Counted from the stretch's first letter, positions 14,576 to 23,267 are shown. The stretch: DNA of 23,267 nt from Hyphomicrobium sp. (GCA_030609245.1 JAUWCP010000007.1:1-23267), one strand, 5' to 3'. A program made the numbers and translations. Notes: generated from the sequence alone by a model not told the origin.

Positions 14576-16687
14576 CTAGCGGCCTTCGCGCCACCAAGCC
14601 ATTGCGATCAGGAACAAAAGCGCGGCTAGGGCTGAGAGGCCGGTGAACATGGGTGTGAGCTTCACGCCGCGCGTGACGAAGGCTTCGCGGTCCTTGAGGC
14701 CGAGCCATCCCGATCCGGCCAGCACCCTGGCGTTGGCGAGCATGGAGATGCGCGGAACATCGACGTCAGCTGCCTCTGCTGCGGACTGTGCAGCCGTTGA
14801 GCGCGTCCAGAATGCGCCGCCGCCGGTGGCATCGATCAAGGGCTCCAGCTTCTTCTCCGTCGCTGTGACCTTGCTCATCTCGATTGGGTCATGGATGCCT
14901 GCATGCGCAACCGCCGCTAGATCGCCTGATTGCACTTTGTAGAGGCCAGGGAATTTCACATCGACGCTGGTGCGCCACACGCCAGAGCCAGCCGGTTCCA
15001 GAGTCAGCTCAGTCGTTTCCCCTCCAGGCGCCGACAAGGTCACGGGACCAACAGTTTCCTCCATGGAGCGGCGCTCGATGGTAAGTTTGAGGCCGCGTGC
15101 CGAGGCCGTCAGGCGCTCTTCTTCGAGGTCGGGCTCCTTCATGAGCCAGTGCGATAGGCGGCGCAGAAGGTCAGTATGCGGGCCGCCGCCTTCGAAGCCG
15201 CGCGCCCACAGCCAGGCTTGATCGGAGGTGAGCAAGGCCACCCGGCCCTTGCCTCTGCGATCGAGCAGAAGCAGCGGGCGATCGCCAGCGCCCTCCATGA
15301 GGATGCGCCCGTTCTCAGCGTTGACCTCGACCTGGCGGAACCAGCGTCCCCATGTAGGGTTGGCGCCCTCGACCCCGGCCCCAGGCAGGTCTCGCGTGAC
15401 GGGATGTTTGCGCCCATCCTTAGATAGCTTGGCTTTGAACGGCTCGACGATGACCCGGCCCGTCGGCTGTGCCGGCAGCACGGGCGATAATGGCGTCCGG
15501 AAAAGGCTGAGGTTGCCCGCGTAGTCGTCGCCGGCTGCCACCAACAGCGCGCCTCCTTCATCTTCGACGTAGCGCGCGATGTTGTCGTAGTAGGGCAACT
15601 GCAACAGACCGCGATGCTGGTAACGGTCGAAAATAATCAGATCGAAGTCGTTGATCTTTTCGGAGAACAGCTCGCGCGTCGGGAAAGCGATGAGCGATAG
15701 CTGGTTGATGGGCGTGCCATCATGCTTCTCGGGCGGGCGCAGAATTGTAAAGTGGACCAAATCGACGGCGGCGTCAGACTTTAGAAGGTTGCGCCATGTG
15801 CGCTCGCCAGGGTTGGGCTCACCGGAGATGAGCAGCACGCGCAAGTTCTCGCGCACGCCGTCTGCTGCGATCACGGCACGATTGTTAGCCGGTGTCAGTT
15901 CGTTTGGTGCGGTGTCGAGCTCGACCTCAAGTATGTTTTGCCCTGCGTGCGGAAACGGCATTTCGATCTTCACGGTTGTGTCGATCGACGTTGTGATGCG
16001 CTCATCATCGCGCCCCTCACGGCGGACCTTGAGGGTGACGATCTCGGGCGCGTTGCCCTTCGTTCCTGCTTCGCGCACGGCGACCTCGATGTCACGAGAT
16101 TGGCCCACAATGCCGTAACGCGGCGCCTTTAAGACTTCGATGCGGCGGTCGAATTCGTCGGGTGCACCGGTCAGCAGGGCATGGACGGGAGCGCCGAAGC
16201 CGAGCGATGAAGCCGACTTTGGAACGTCGTGCACTTCGCCATCCGTGAGCATGATGACACCGGCGATCCGGTCGGGCGGCGTATCGACGAGCGCCCGATT
16301 GAGGTCAGCGAAGAGGTGCGTGCCCGGCGACGTCGTGTCACTCGGTGCTGAGGCCGAAACCCATTTGACGGTGAGGTTTGGAACTTTCGCGAGTTTTGCT
16401 TCAAGGTCGGCCTTGACTGCGGCGGTCTGCTTGGGGCGCTGGCCAAGCGTCTGGCTGGCGCTTTCGTCAATGATAACGATCGCGACGTTGGAGAGGCTTT
16501 CACGCTCCTCTTGGCGCAATATTGGATTGGCGAGAGCGGCAATGAGGGCAGCCAGGGCCGCTGTACGCAAAAGCGCACCGCGTGAGCCCCGCAAGAGCAG
16601 GTAGCCGGCAAGCGCGATCGCAATCGCACCGGCAACCCAAAGGACCGGGGCGGGCAGCACAGGCGCGAAGTCGATCGACCAATTCAT
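14576..16687 (-). CDS. VWA-like membrane protein with glutamine-amidotransferase-like domain (MoxR cluster)
   Basis: A 703-residue membrane protein of unknown role. Two N-terminal membrane segments (about 13-32 and 36-54), a von Willebrand A-like region beginning VAIVIIDESASQ (DxSxS at D74-S76-S78, the metal-site motif) with MLTDGEVHD at about 146-154, then a domain about 285-515 of the class I amidotransferase-like fold (VLLISGEPNPG, FDLIIFDRYQ, YVEDEGGALLVAAGDDY), and a C-terminal membrane segment about 679-697. The start ATG follows GAGG 8 bases upstream. Only 10 bp separate it from the BatA/DUF4159 gene, so the two are cotranscribed. Such pairs beside MoxR/DUF58 are recurrent in Rhizobiales. 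Ligand and partner are unknown. Confidence 0.82.
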   Translation of the reverse strand: MNWSIDFAPVLPAPVLWVAGAIAIALAGYLLLRGSRGALLRTAALAALIAALANPILRQEERESLSNVAIVIIDESASQTLGQRPKQTAAVKADLEAKLAKVPNLTVKWVSASAPSDTTSPGTHLFADLNRALVDTPPDRIAGVIMLTDGEVHDVPKSASSLGFGAPVHALLTGAPDEFDRRIEVLKAPRYGIVGQSRDIEVAVREAGTKGNAPEIVTLKVRREGRDDERITTSIDTTVKIEMPFPHAGQNILEVELDTAPNELTPANNRAVIAADGVRENLRVLLISGEPNPGERTWRNLLKSDAAVDLVHFTILRPPEKHDGTPINQLSLIAFPTRELFSEKINDFDLIIFDRYQHRGLLQLPYYDNIARYVEDEGGALLVAAGDDYAGNLSLFRTPLSPVLPAQPTGRVIVEPFKAKLSKDGRKHPVTRDLPGAGVEGANPTWGRWFRQVEVNAENGRILMEGAGDRPLLLLDRRGKGRVALLTSDQAWLWARGFEGGGPHTDLLRRLSHWLMKEPDLEEERLTASARGLKLTIERRSMEETVGPVTLSAPGGETTELTLEPAGSGVWRTSVDVKFPGLYKVQSGDLAAVAHAGIHDPIEMSKVTATEKKLEPLIDATGGGAFWTRSTAAQSAAEAADVDVPRISMLANARVLAGSGWLGLKDREAFVTRGVKLTPMFTGLSALAALLFLIAMAWWREGR

Positions 16688-16697
16688 ACAAGCAACC

Positions 16698-19610
16698 TCA
16701 TTGGCCCAAGCGCTCTAAGAGCGCTGGGATGTGGACTTGGTCGGCTTTGTAGTTCCCCGTCAGGGCGTGCATGACGATGTTGATGCCAGTGCGGAATGAC
16801 ATCTCACGCTGGTTCTCTCCGCCGCCGACAGTCGGGTAAAGCGGGCGGCCGCGCTCATCGAGCGCCCATGCCGCGGCGAAATCGTTTGGCGTGATGATGA
16901 TGGACGTGACGTCATCGGATACGCGCGCCCGCCGCCGGTCCTGTGATGAGCTGTCGCTGCGCGCCTCGACCCAAAGCTGGCCCCCGTCCCAACGGCCGGG
17001 GAAGGAGCGCAATAGATAGAACGCCTTGGTGAGTACGTGGTTCTCTGGCACGGCTTCAAGGCGCGGCACGTCGAGCCGGCCAAGAATGCGTTGCAGGGCT
17101 CTACCGCCCTGCCCGGAGATGAGGCCTCCAGAGGGCAGGCCTTGGCCGTAGTCGCGCGTGTCGAAGATAATGAGCCCGCCTTGCTTCATGTAGGCGTCGA
17201 TCTTGGCAAGCGTCGGCTCAGGCAGCGCTTTGGCGGTCGGCAGCACGGGCCAATAAAGGATGGGGTAAAATGCGATCTCGTCGTTGAGGATGTCGACGCC
17301 CATGGGGTCGCCGGGCTCGATCGCAGTTCGTACGGCGAGCACGCGCCCCAAGCCTTCAAGCCCGAGCCGGCTTATCTCGTCGGTCTCACGATCGCCGGTG
17401 AGAACGTAGCCGAGTGTGACCTTGCTCGTTGCCTCCAAGGCGCGGGCGTCTTCGGGGGACACATTGCCAGGCATCACAGGCCGCGGAGTCGTGCTCCGGA
17501 AGGTTTGTGCATGCAGCGGTGAGGCCAGCACCATGGCTGCCGCCAGTCCTGCGAATGCGACAATGAGGGCGGCGGTAGCCGGCGCGCGCGGCCTGGGCCG
17601 ACCCAGACGCAGGCCGCCGCTTTGCAAGATGATGATGGCCAGGATGTCGAGGAAGAGCAGGGCGAGGGCCGCAAGCAGCAACCACGACTTGAGCGGCATC
17701 GCGCCTTCGCTCTCGTAGCTCAAACGCTGCACCTGTGCCGGCAGAAACGGGAGCGGCTCCAGCGTACTCTTGGGCTCCAACACATTGATGGCGCGCGGCG
17801 ATCCGCCCGCACCGTAATATCCCGGCGGGTGGTCGAGGCTCGGGATGAGGGTGTTGACCTTGCTCGCCCGTATGGGTTGTGCAGTCGGCGGCGGCGGTTT
17901 TAACACGCCGAAACCATCAAGCGTTTGCAGCGGCGGCAAGACGGCAGGCGAGTCGGGCGCTTCGCTTGCATTTCCACTATCTGCCACCGTTGCCTCGCTG
18001 CTGGCCACCGCCGTACCGCCCAGCGTTGCTATGCGGCGCATCATCTCAACGAAGAGACCTGAGAGCGGCAGGTTCGACCAATTGGAGTTAGCGGTCACGT
18101 GGAACAGGACGATCTGTCCATCGCCAAGCTTCTTTGCTGTAACCAGAGGTGTCCCGTCCTCCAATCGCGCCCATACCATGGTATCGGGGCCAAGCTGCGC
18201 GGGATCGGCAAGCACCTGGCGGTTGACCGTCACCTCGGTGGGAACTTCAAGGCCGGCGAAAACGCTCGACTCTTCGAACGCGGCGAGCGGTTGGGGCGTG
18301 GACCAGGACAGAGCACCACCCAAAGTACGCCCGCCAATGCGCAGTGGCGTGGGGAGTAGCTCGTCGCCACCGTCTTCCAGCCGCGGCCCGGCAAAACGCA
18401 CAAGGACGCCTCCGCGTTTGACCCAATCGTCCACCTGCTTTTTGACGTCGCCCGACAACGTACCGATGTCGGCCAGCATGAGCACAGTCGCATTCTGTGA
18501 AAGCGCATCTCGAATGCCGGCCGCGAGATTTGAACCCTTAGGCTCCACAAGTTCAGCAAAGGGTCGAAGGGCCCTATCGATATAGTAGAGCGGCGCCAGC
18601 AAAGGCTGCGCCTCCTCGCGGGCTTCGCCGGAGATAAGTGCAACGCGCTGCCATTGTGAGCGCGCGTCCAACAGGCTCACGGCGCCTGCCGATTTCTCAC
18701 CGGCGATTTCGACGCGAGAGACCTGATTGCGTAGTTCGAGCGGGAGTTCGAGGGCGACGCTCGTGGACCGCTCGCCGTAGCCGAGGCGGAACGGCGTTTC
18801 ACCCAACCGCTGGCCACGTACCGAATAGGCATGAATGAAGCCTTCGCGCGTACCACCATCGGCCCGCAAAAGAATGGCATCGAGCTTGCTGTTCTGGCCG
18901 ATGCCGGCGGTGACGCCTAGGGCCTCGTTGCCGCGGCGTCCTTCGACCACGGCAAACGTGCCGCCTTCCGCCAGCCGCTGCAGGCGTTCGAGGACCTCAT
19001 CTGTTTTACCGTCATGGTCGATGCCGTCGCTGAGCCACACGATGCTCGCGGCTGCGTCGGTCGAATTTCTTAGCGTGGCCTCAAGTGCGGAGAGGGCTGC
19101 GAAGCGGTCCGGCGCGAAGGGCTGCGGCTCAATGGCAGCAGCACTTGATCGGGCATCGTTGGGGGCTTCGATTTTCGCCGTAACCGTCTTGGCTGTGCTG
19201 GCGGTTGGTAGGACCACGATCGGACGGCCCAGAGCTTCGGCGTCTCCAATCGTGCGCTCGATCATGCGAGCGCGTTCGGTCCAGTGCGGAGCGGACGCCC
19301 AACCGTTGTCAACGACGATCACCACCGGGCCTGAACCTTTGAGCGCTGCCTCGCGCGATGGATTCATTACCGGCTCAGCAAGCGCGAAAATGATAAACGC
19401 GGCGGCCAGCAGGCGAATGAGAGTAAGCCACCAGGGGGACTTCGCTGGCGTCTTTTCCTGGTTCTCAATGCCGACAAGAATGCGCGTGGGCGGGAAGGTG
19501 AGCTGTTGCGGCCGCGGCGGCACGGTGCGCAACAGCCAATAGATGATGGGCAGCGTTACAAGCGCACCCAGGAGCCAGGGATTGAGAAAGGCCAGCGCAC
19601 CGAAGGTCAT
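16698..19610 (-). CDS. BatA-like/DUF4159 membrane protein (MoxR cluster)
   Basis: A 970-residue protein. The N-terminal BatA domain (FLNPWLLGALVTLPIIYWLL, residues about 7-26) carries the first membrane segment, with a second about 61-78. A VWA-like region follows (VVIVVDNGWAS, VWLSDGID), but the canonical DxSxS is replaced by D-N-G-W-A-S, so the metal site looks broken. A long middle region leads to two membrane segments (about 641-661 and 678-701), then a DUF4159 domain about 730-955 (VTLGYVLTGD, YPILYWPV, GGLIIFDTRDYG, GRALQRILG). ATG 19610 is chosen: GAGG 7 bases ahead, ATGA overlap with the DUF58 stop. Members of this architecture are called hypothetical; a part in MoxR-driven envelope protein maturation is inference. 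Confidence 0.87.
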   Translation of the reverse strand: MTFGALAFLNPWLLGALVTLPIIYWLLRTVPPRPQQLTFPPTRILVGIENQEKTPAKSPWWLTLIRLLAAAFIIFALAEPVMNPSREAALKGSGPVVIVVDNGWASAPHWTERARMIERTIGDAEALGRPIVVLPTASTAKTVTAKIEAPNDARSSAAAIEPQPFAPDRFAALSALEATLRNSTDAAASIVWLSDGIDHDGKTDEVLERLQRLAEGGTFAVVEGRRGNEALGVTAGIGQNSKLDAILLRADGGTREGFIHAYSVRGQRLGETPFRLGYGERSTSVALELPLELRNQVSRVEIAGEKSAGAVSLLDARSQWQRVALISGEAREEAQPLLAPLYYIDRALRPFAELVEPKGSNLAAGIRDALSQNATVLMLADIGTLSGDVKKQVDDWVKRGGVLVRFAGPRLEDGGDELLPTPLRIGGRTLGGALSWSTPQPLAAFEESSVFAGLEVPTEVTVNRQVLADPAQLGPDTMVWARLEDGTPLVTAKKLGDGQIVLFHVTANSNWSNLPLSGLFVEMMRRIATLGGTAVASSEATVADSGNASEAPDSPAVLPPLQTLDGFGVLKPPPPTAQPIRASKVNTLIPSLDHPPGYYGAGGSPRAINVLEPKSTLEPLPFLPAQVQRLSYESEGAMPLKSWLLLAALALLFLDILAIIILQSGGLRLGRPRPRAPATAALIVAFAGLAAAMVLASPLHAQTFRSTTPRPVMPGNVSPEDARALEATSKVTLGYVLTGDRETDEISRLGLEGLGRVLAVRTAIEPGDPMGVDILNDEIAFYPILYWPVLPTAKALPEPTLAKIDAYMKQGGLIIFDTRDYGQGLPSGGLISGQGGRALQRILGRLDVPRLEAVPENHVLTKAFYLLRSFPGRWDGGQLWVEARSDSSSQDRRRARVSDDVTSIIITPNDFAAAWALDERGRPLYPTVGGGENQREMSFRTGINIVMHALTGNYKADQVHIPALLERLGQ

Positions 19611-20587
19611 GGGCAAACCTCAGAATCTGGTGTCAAAATGGCTGACTGGTCCTGCCAACGATAATGGCCGTGTCCGCCTTCCAGCCGCATGATGAGCGTC
19701 AACAGCGGTTCGGACGCGGGCCGGTCAGTATGGTGCACAAGGAATGACCAGCCAAGCCGCTTGGCAAGCTCCTCAAGCTCGGCGCGGTGTGCTTCCAAGC
19801 GCTCTTTGTATTGGTCGCGCACGCTTTGCACGCGGTCGGCGATCCAACGCTCTCCGCCAGAAGGGCTCAAGAATTCGGTGCGGCCCTCGTAGGGAAGCGT
19901 CTCCTCGGCAGGATCGAGGATCTGTACCAAGTGGCCGGTTGCACCCTCGGCTGCGAGCGCTTCGACGTGGGCGCGTGTTGTCGCGATGGGGTCGAGGAAG
20001 TCGCTGAATAAGATGGTGCCCGAAAAACGCGTCAGCCGCGCCTTGGGTGGTTGAGAGTGGGTGAGCGCCGCCGTGCCCTCTTGCGTGGCGATGGCCTCTG
20101 CGATGGCCTCCGTGGCCCTGCGACTAGCGGTTGGTGGCGTGAGACCTAAGAAGGCCACGCGCTCACCGCCGCGAACCAGGAGCTCGGTCGCAGCAAACAT
20201 GAGCACCGCGGCGCGATCGCGCTTGGTCGTGTCGGCGAGATGGCTTTGGAAGGCCATGGACGGCGATAAGTTGGGCCATAGCCAAACCGTATGCGCCGCC
20301 TCCCATTCACGCTCGCGCACATAGAGATGGTCGGAGCTTGCCGAACGCCGCCAGTCGATCAGCTGGGCGGCGTCGCCCGATTGGAATTTGCGAAATTGCC
20401 AGAACGTCTCGCCCGGCCCGGCACGGCGGCGGCCATGAATACCGTGCGCGACGGTCTGCGCAATGCGCTTGGCGTCGATGAGGATGTCAGGCAGCCGATC
20501 TGCCAGACCGTGCGCTTCGCGCTCTAAAGCCAGGATCCCGGCGCGCCGGTTGCGATCCTGACGCGCTTGCCCGGAGGCGTTCCCCAT
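19607..20587 (-). CDS. DUF58 domain protein (MoxR cluster)
   Basis: A 326-residue cytoplasmic protein of the DUF58 family, regular companion of MoxR AAA+ ATPases. The signature is clear at about residues 57-95: GPGETFWQFRKFQSGDAAQLIDWRRSA and YVREREWEA. The rest, a VWA-related fold, continues with AAVLMFAATELLVRGGERVAFLGL and a TILFSDFLDP strand. The N-terminal part (MGNASGQARQDRNRRAG) is basic; no membrane segment is seen. ATG 20587 follows the moxR stop by one base, with GGAG at the moxR end serving as ribosome site. Its stop overlaps the next start (ATGA). DUF58 proteins are thought to act with MoxR on client proteins; the client is unknown. Confidence 0.9.
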   Translation of the reverse strand: MGNASGQARQDRNRRAGILALEREAHGLADRLPDILIDAKRIAQTVAHGIHGRRRAGPGETFWQFRKFQSGDAAQLIDWRRSASSDHLYVREREWEAAHTVWLWPNLSPSMAFQSHLADTTKRDRAAVLMFAATELLVRGGERVAFLGLTPPTASRRATEAIAEAIATQEGTAALTHSQPPKARLTRFSGTILFSDFLDPIATTRAHVEALAAEGATGHLVQILDPAEETLPYEGRTEFLSPSGGERWIADRVQSVRDQYKERLEAHRAELEELAKRLGWSFLVHHTDRPASEPLLTLIMRLEGGHGHYRWQDQSAILTPDSEVCP

Positions 20588-20590
20588 TGC

Positions 20591-21589
20591 TTACTCCACC
20601 GCTGCCACGAGCCGGGAGATCACGGCGTCCAGGCTCTGCCCTTCAGCGCGTGCAGCAAACGTCAACGCCATACGGTGCTTGAGCACAGGCTCCGCAAGTG
20701 CGAGCACGTCCTCGACCGAAGGCGCAAGGCGACCGTCAATGAGCGCTTTGGCACGGACAGCCAGCATGAGCGCCTGGCTGGCGCGCGGGCCTGGGCCCCA
20801 GGCAACGAGGCGATCGGTCTCCTCGCTGGCCCCGGTTCCGGGGCGCGCGGCGCGCACGAGCTTCAAGATAGCGTCGACGACTTTGTCAGGCACCGGGATC
20901 TGGCGCACGAGTCGCTGGATAGACTTCAACTCGGTGGCCGTGAGGATTGTGTCCAAGCGGCGCTCGTCGGTGCCGGTGGTGGCAAACAGCATGCGCCGCT
21001 CGGCACCGAGGTCAGGGTAGCTGACGTCGATCTGCAATAAGAAGCGGTCGAGTTGCGCCTCGGGCAGCGGGTAGGTGCCTTCCTGCTCCAAAGGGTTCTG
21101 CGTTGCCAACACGTGGAAGGGTGCCGGCACGTCGTGGCGTACACCGGCCACGGTGACGTGATGCTCCTGCATGGCTTGCAATAGAGCCGACTGCGTCTTT
21201 GGTGATGCGCGGTTGATCTCGTCCGCCATCAGAAGCTGGGTGAAAATCGGCCCCTTGATGAAGCGGAAGGAGCGGCGCTCGCCCGGCGCATCCTCTAAGA
21301 CTTCCGAGCCGATGATGTCGGAGGGCATGAGGTCAGGCGTAAATTGAATGCGCTTTGCATCAAGACCCAGAACCGCTCCCAGCGTCTCAACGAGCAGCGT
21401 TTTCGCAAGACCCGGCACACCGATCAGAAGGGCATGGCCGCCGGAGAGGATAGTCACGAGCGAACGCTCGATCACGAGATCTTGGCCGAAGATAACGGAG
21501 GCGGCCGCTTTGTGTGCTCGTTGCACGCGCTCTGCCGCCGCCTCAAGGCGGGGCACAATATCGGCGTGGGTCTCGGTGACTGTGCTCAT
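20591..21589 (-). CDS. MoxR-family AAA+ ATPase
   Basis: A 332-residue AAA+ chaperone-like ATPase, first gene of the cluster. Walker A is GVPGLAKT (57-64), Walker B LLMADEIN (119-126), sensor 1 ATQNPLEQ (about 162-169), followed by GTYPLPEAQLDRFLL typical of MoxR. The C-terminal lid continues with LVRAARPGTGASEETDRLVAWGPGPRASQALM. Length and motifs fit the MoxR subfamily; MoxR/RavA-type ATPases help load cofactors or assemble client complexes, often with VWA proteins as here. The start is the ATG at 21589; the upstream ribosome site is poor (GTGAGCC). Divergent from a DUF1285 gene with a ~300-bp shared spacer, whose promoters I could not place. Confidence 0.93.
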   Translation of the reverse strand: MSTVTETHADIVPRLEAAAERVQRAHKAAASVIFGQDLVIERSLVTILSGGHALLIGVPGLAKTLLVETLGAVLGLDAKRIQFTPDLMPSDIIGSEVLEDAPGERRSFRFIKGPIFTQLLMADEINRASPKTQSALLQAMQEHHVTVAGVRHDVPAPFHVLATQNPLEQEGTYPLPEAQLDRFLLQIDVSYPDLGAERRMLFATTGTDERRLDTILTATELKSIQRLVRQIPVPDKVVDAILKLVRAARPGTGASEETDRLVAWGPGPRASQALMLAVRAKALIDGRLAPSVEDVLALAEPVLKHRMALTFAARAEGQSLDAVISRLVAAVE

Positions 21590-21885
21590 GATGGCGATGG
21601 CTCACTGGTCAGCTTGGGGGAACGTCGGTCTGGAGGGCATAAAAATCAACGATTGAGGCCGCGATGCGCCGGGTCAAGTAAATGTTAGGTTAGTATGCGG
21701 GTAGGGCGTTGCATCCACTGAAAGTTGAAGGATATGCCCAGCAATTCTGGGGTCCGGCCGGACTCCCGCTGAGAAAGCTCCGTCCGCCCCTCCGGAAAGT
21801 GTCGCGCAGATACCTCCCCTTTGGCAATTGGGCTAAGCCGATGAGCCGGAATGCTCATGGGCTGAGCTGGTGAAATTGGACGCTT
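21590..21885. other. Divergent spacer between moxR and the DUF1285 gene
   Basis: About 300 bp with no credible gene. It must carry the promoters for both directions. A perfect 12-bp palindrome GTCCGGCCGGAC (21752-21763) is the only symmetry noticed, and could be chance in GC-rich DNA. No known operator or riboswitch was recognised. Confidence 0.4.
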
Positions 21886-22491
21886 ATGGATCGCAGTAAA
21901 GTGGGTGAAAGCAACAACATCGGAAGGCTTGCGGCCCTGCTAAACGACGCGTGCGATCGTGAGCCGGCGCCCGTTGAGCGCTGGGATCCACGCTACTGCG
22001 GCGATATCGGGTTGAAGATATGCGCCGACGGGACCTGGGTCTATCGCAATAGCCCCATCAGGCGGGAGGGGCTCATCAAGCTGTTTGCTAGCGTGCTGAG
22101 CAAAGATGTCGACGGGCGTACGTACCTCGTTACGCCCGCTGAGAAGGTTGACGTGGAGGTCGAAGACGCGCCGTTCCTGGCGGTCGAAATGGAGGTGCAC
22201 GGCAGTGGGACCGGGCAAGAGCTGATCTTTCGAACAAACGTTGACGACATCGTGCGTTGTGGTCCAGAGCATCCGTTGCGGTTTTCGGTTCAAGAACGAA
22301 GCGGCGGGCTCAAGCCCTATTTGCACGTACGTGGACGCCTCGATGCGCTTGTCACGCGCTCTCTATGCTACGATCTCGTTGCGCTTACGGTGGAGGTGAA
22401 GCGTGGCGGTCAGCCAGTGCTCGGCCTGTGGAGCGGGGGCACATTCGTTACGTTGCACGGCGATGGGCGCGTTGAAAGTGCGCGCAGTTGA
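21886..22491 (+). CDS. DUF1285 family protein
   Basis: A 201-residue cytoplasmic protein of unknown function, DUF1285. Family features: PVERWDPRYCGDIGLKICADGTWVYRNSPI near residues 27-56 (the DGTWxYxxSPI motif), REGLIKLFASVLSKD, YLVTPAEKVDVEVEDAPFLAVEM, and a C-terminal half rich in strands (LHVRGRLDALVTRSLCYDLV). In related genomes DUF1285 genes often lie near the MoxR/DUF58/DUF4159 cluster, as here, but a functional tie is not established. The ATG has only a weak ribosome site (GGA, 5 bases ahead). The 3' end converges on usg, 42 bp apart, without a visible terminator. Confidence 0.85.
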   Translation: MDRSKVGESNNIGRLAALLNDACDREPAPVERWDPRYCGDIGLKICADGTWVYRNSPIRREGLIKLFASVLSKDVDGRTYLVTPAEKVDVEVEDAPFLAVEMEVHGSGTGQELIFRTNVDDIVRCGPEHPLRFSVQERSGGLKPYLHVRGRLDALVTRSLCYDLVALTVEVKRGGQPVLGLWSGGTFVTLHGDGRVESARS

Positions 22492-22533
22492 GCACCTGGA
22501 TATCAGTCGGTACGCCCCGCAGAGATTTAGATA

Positions 22534-22803
22534 TTAGTGCACTGTGAGTTCGGCGCCGATGAGGCGCACCTCTGCCGGTGCGATGAGCTTACGGTGGGCG
22601 ACGGTGACCTTATAGAGTTTGCCGTCGAGCTTCGCGGTCCAGAAATCGAGGAAGTCTTTGAGCTTGGGAAAGCGTGGGTGGAGGTCGTAGTCCTGCCAGA
22701 TATAGCTCTGCAGCAGGGCTGGATGATCTGGCAGATGGTAGAGGATCTCTGCCGTCGTCAGGCTGTAACCCTTCATAAGGGCGGCGAGCTCAGAATTGGC
22801 CAT
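22534..22803 (-). CDS. usg: Usg family protein
   Basis: An 89-residue protein of the Usg-like family found in many alphaproteobacteria, sometimes near trp genes; function unknown. The pattern is nearly complete: GYSLTTAEILYHLPDHPALLQSYIWQDYDLHPRFPKLKDFLDFW, then KLYKVTVAHRKLIAPAEVR. The start ATG has a strong GGGGGAGG ribosome site 5 bases ahead. No trp gene is seen in the window. It lies alone on the - strand between the DUF1285 gene (convergent) and the divergent marC-family gene. Confidence 0.9.
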   Translation of the reverse strand: MANSELAALMKGYSLTTAEILYHLPDHPALLQSYIWQDYDLHPRFPKLKDFLDFWTAKLDGKLYKVTVAHRKLIAPAEVRLIGAELTVH

Positions 22804-23045
22804 CGTCTCCTCCCCCGATCAGACGCCCCCGATCTCGACTCGTAGCAAGATCTCAGTAGATGATATGTGAGAGAAGAAAGAGCGCAACGAATTTGTTGCC
22901 AAGCCTCAGGGCGTTAGCAGCATCCACGCAGGTCTGCTGATATGGCGGATCGGGGCGCGCTAGATCAGAACGCCAATGGGGTAGATTTGCGCGCGAAATA
23001 ACGCGCAACGGGTGTTTGGCGGTCAGTATGAGGTCTTGGTGAGCA

Positions 23046-23267
23046 ATGCTCGAGATTGCGCTGACAAGTTTCACAACGTTCTTCGCCACTATCGGGCCGG
23101 TGGAGGCGGCTGTGTTGTTTGCGACGCTAACGCCGAAAATGACGGCGCGGGCACGCGCCGCCATCGCGGTGCGCGCCACGGTGATTGCAAGTCTCATCCT
23201 ATTGATCTTCACGTTCCTGGGTCAGCCGGTGCTGGATCAGCTCGGCGTGACAATTCCAGCCTTGCAG
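23046..23267 (+). CDS. MarC family (UPF0056) integral membrane protein, N-terminal part, truncated by window edge
   Basis: The first 74 residues of a MarC-family inner-membrane protein (about 200 residues in full). The order is typical: an N-terminal helix with FTTFFATIGPVEAAVLFATLTP, then a basic turn (KMTARARAAIAVRATVIA), then a hydrophobic segment ILLIFTFLG and QPVLDQLGVTIPALQ where the window ends. ATG 23046 is firm because an in-frame TGA lies two codons before it; GAGG at 23030-23033 is 12 bases ahead, a loose ribosome site. MarC proteins have no settled function despite the old multiple-antibiotic-resistance name. The frame stays open to the last base. Confidence 0.85.
   Translation, partial: MLEIALTSFTTFFATIGPVEAAVLFATLTPKMTARARAAIAVRATVIASLILLIFTFLGQPVLDQLGVTIPALQ

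Noticed and set aside
18835..19542. 235-codon open frame on + inside the BatA/DUF4159 gene
   Set aside because: Shadow of a strongly supported gene; Ser/Arg-rich antisense translation.
21752..21763. Palindrome GTCCGGCCGGAC in the moxR/DUF1285 spacer as an operator
   Set aside because: Purely GC-rich 12-mer, expected fairly often by chance here; not centred on any promoter I could see.

Overview
The window looks like a chromosomal stretch of a GC-rich alphaproteobacterium, most likely Hyphomicrobiales (Rhizobiales) and perhaps close to Hyphomicrobium. The inference rests on the gene set: ChpT (histidine phosphotransferase of the CckA-ChpT-CtrA relay), a DUF1134/EipA envelope protein, a Usg-family protein, a DUF1285 protein next to a MoxR/DUF58/DUF4159 locus, and an FNR/FixK-type box before a c-type cytochrome. 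No tRNA, rRNA, CRISPR array, transposase or phage gene was seen.

Region 1 (1-5035, mostly + strand). The window opens in the 3' end of der (ribosome-assembly GTPase). It is followed by a small exported Cys-rich protein, holC (DNA polymerase III chi), a small exported c-type cytochrome, a cold-shock protein, and three more exported proteins of unknown function, the last with a long Ala-rich tail. One small glycine-rich membrane protein lies on the - strand among them (3018-3314), with a perfect 16-bp palindrome just upstream. A TTGAT-N4-ATCAA box sits about 80 bp before the cytochrome start, at the right distance from a plausible -10 element for activation by an FNR/FixK-type regulator.

Region 2 (5146-11129). 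A translationally coupled fetA-fetB-type ABC exporter and chpT lie on the - strand. Divergent from chpT are cysQ (3'-phosphoadenosine 5'-phosphate phosphatase), eipA (DUF1134 envelope integrity protein) and a membrane-anchored coiled-coil protein on the + strand.

Region 3 (11130-11825). This is about 700 bp with no large gene. It contains a possible decayed ASPIC/UnbV-type gene end on +, a candidate 28-residue small protein gene on - with a near-perfect Shine-Dalgarno and an intrinsic-terminator-like hairpin, and a REP-like palindromic repeat.

Region 4 (11826-13957, - strand). thiC (thiamine pyrimidine synthesis) is preceded by a well-formed TPP riboswitch.

Region 5 (14058-21589, - strand). 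A probable operon runs moxR, DUF58 protein, BatA-like/DUF4159 giant membrane protein, VWA-like membrane protein, small membrane protein. The first four genes are coupled or nearly abutting. The architecture is that of a MoxR AAA+ ATPase working with membrane VWA-type partners in maturing or remodelling an unknown envelope target. One large partner keeps the DxSxS metal-site motif and the other has lost it. The last gene ends in a 22-bp unit repeated three times.

Region 6 (21886-23267). A DUF1285 gene is divergent from moxR, then usg on -, then the first 74 codons of a MarC-family membrane protein that runs off the window.
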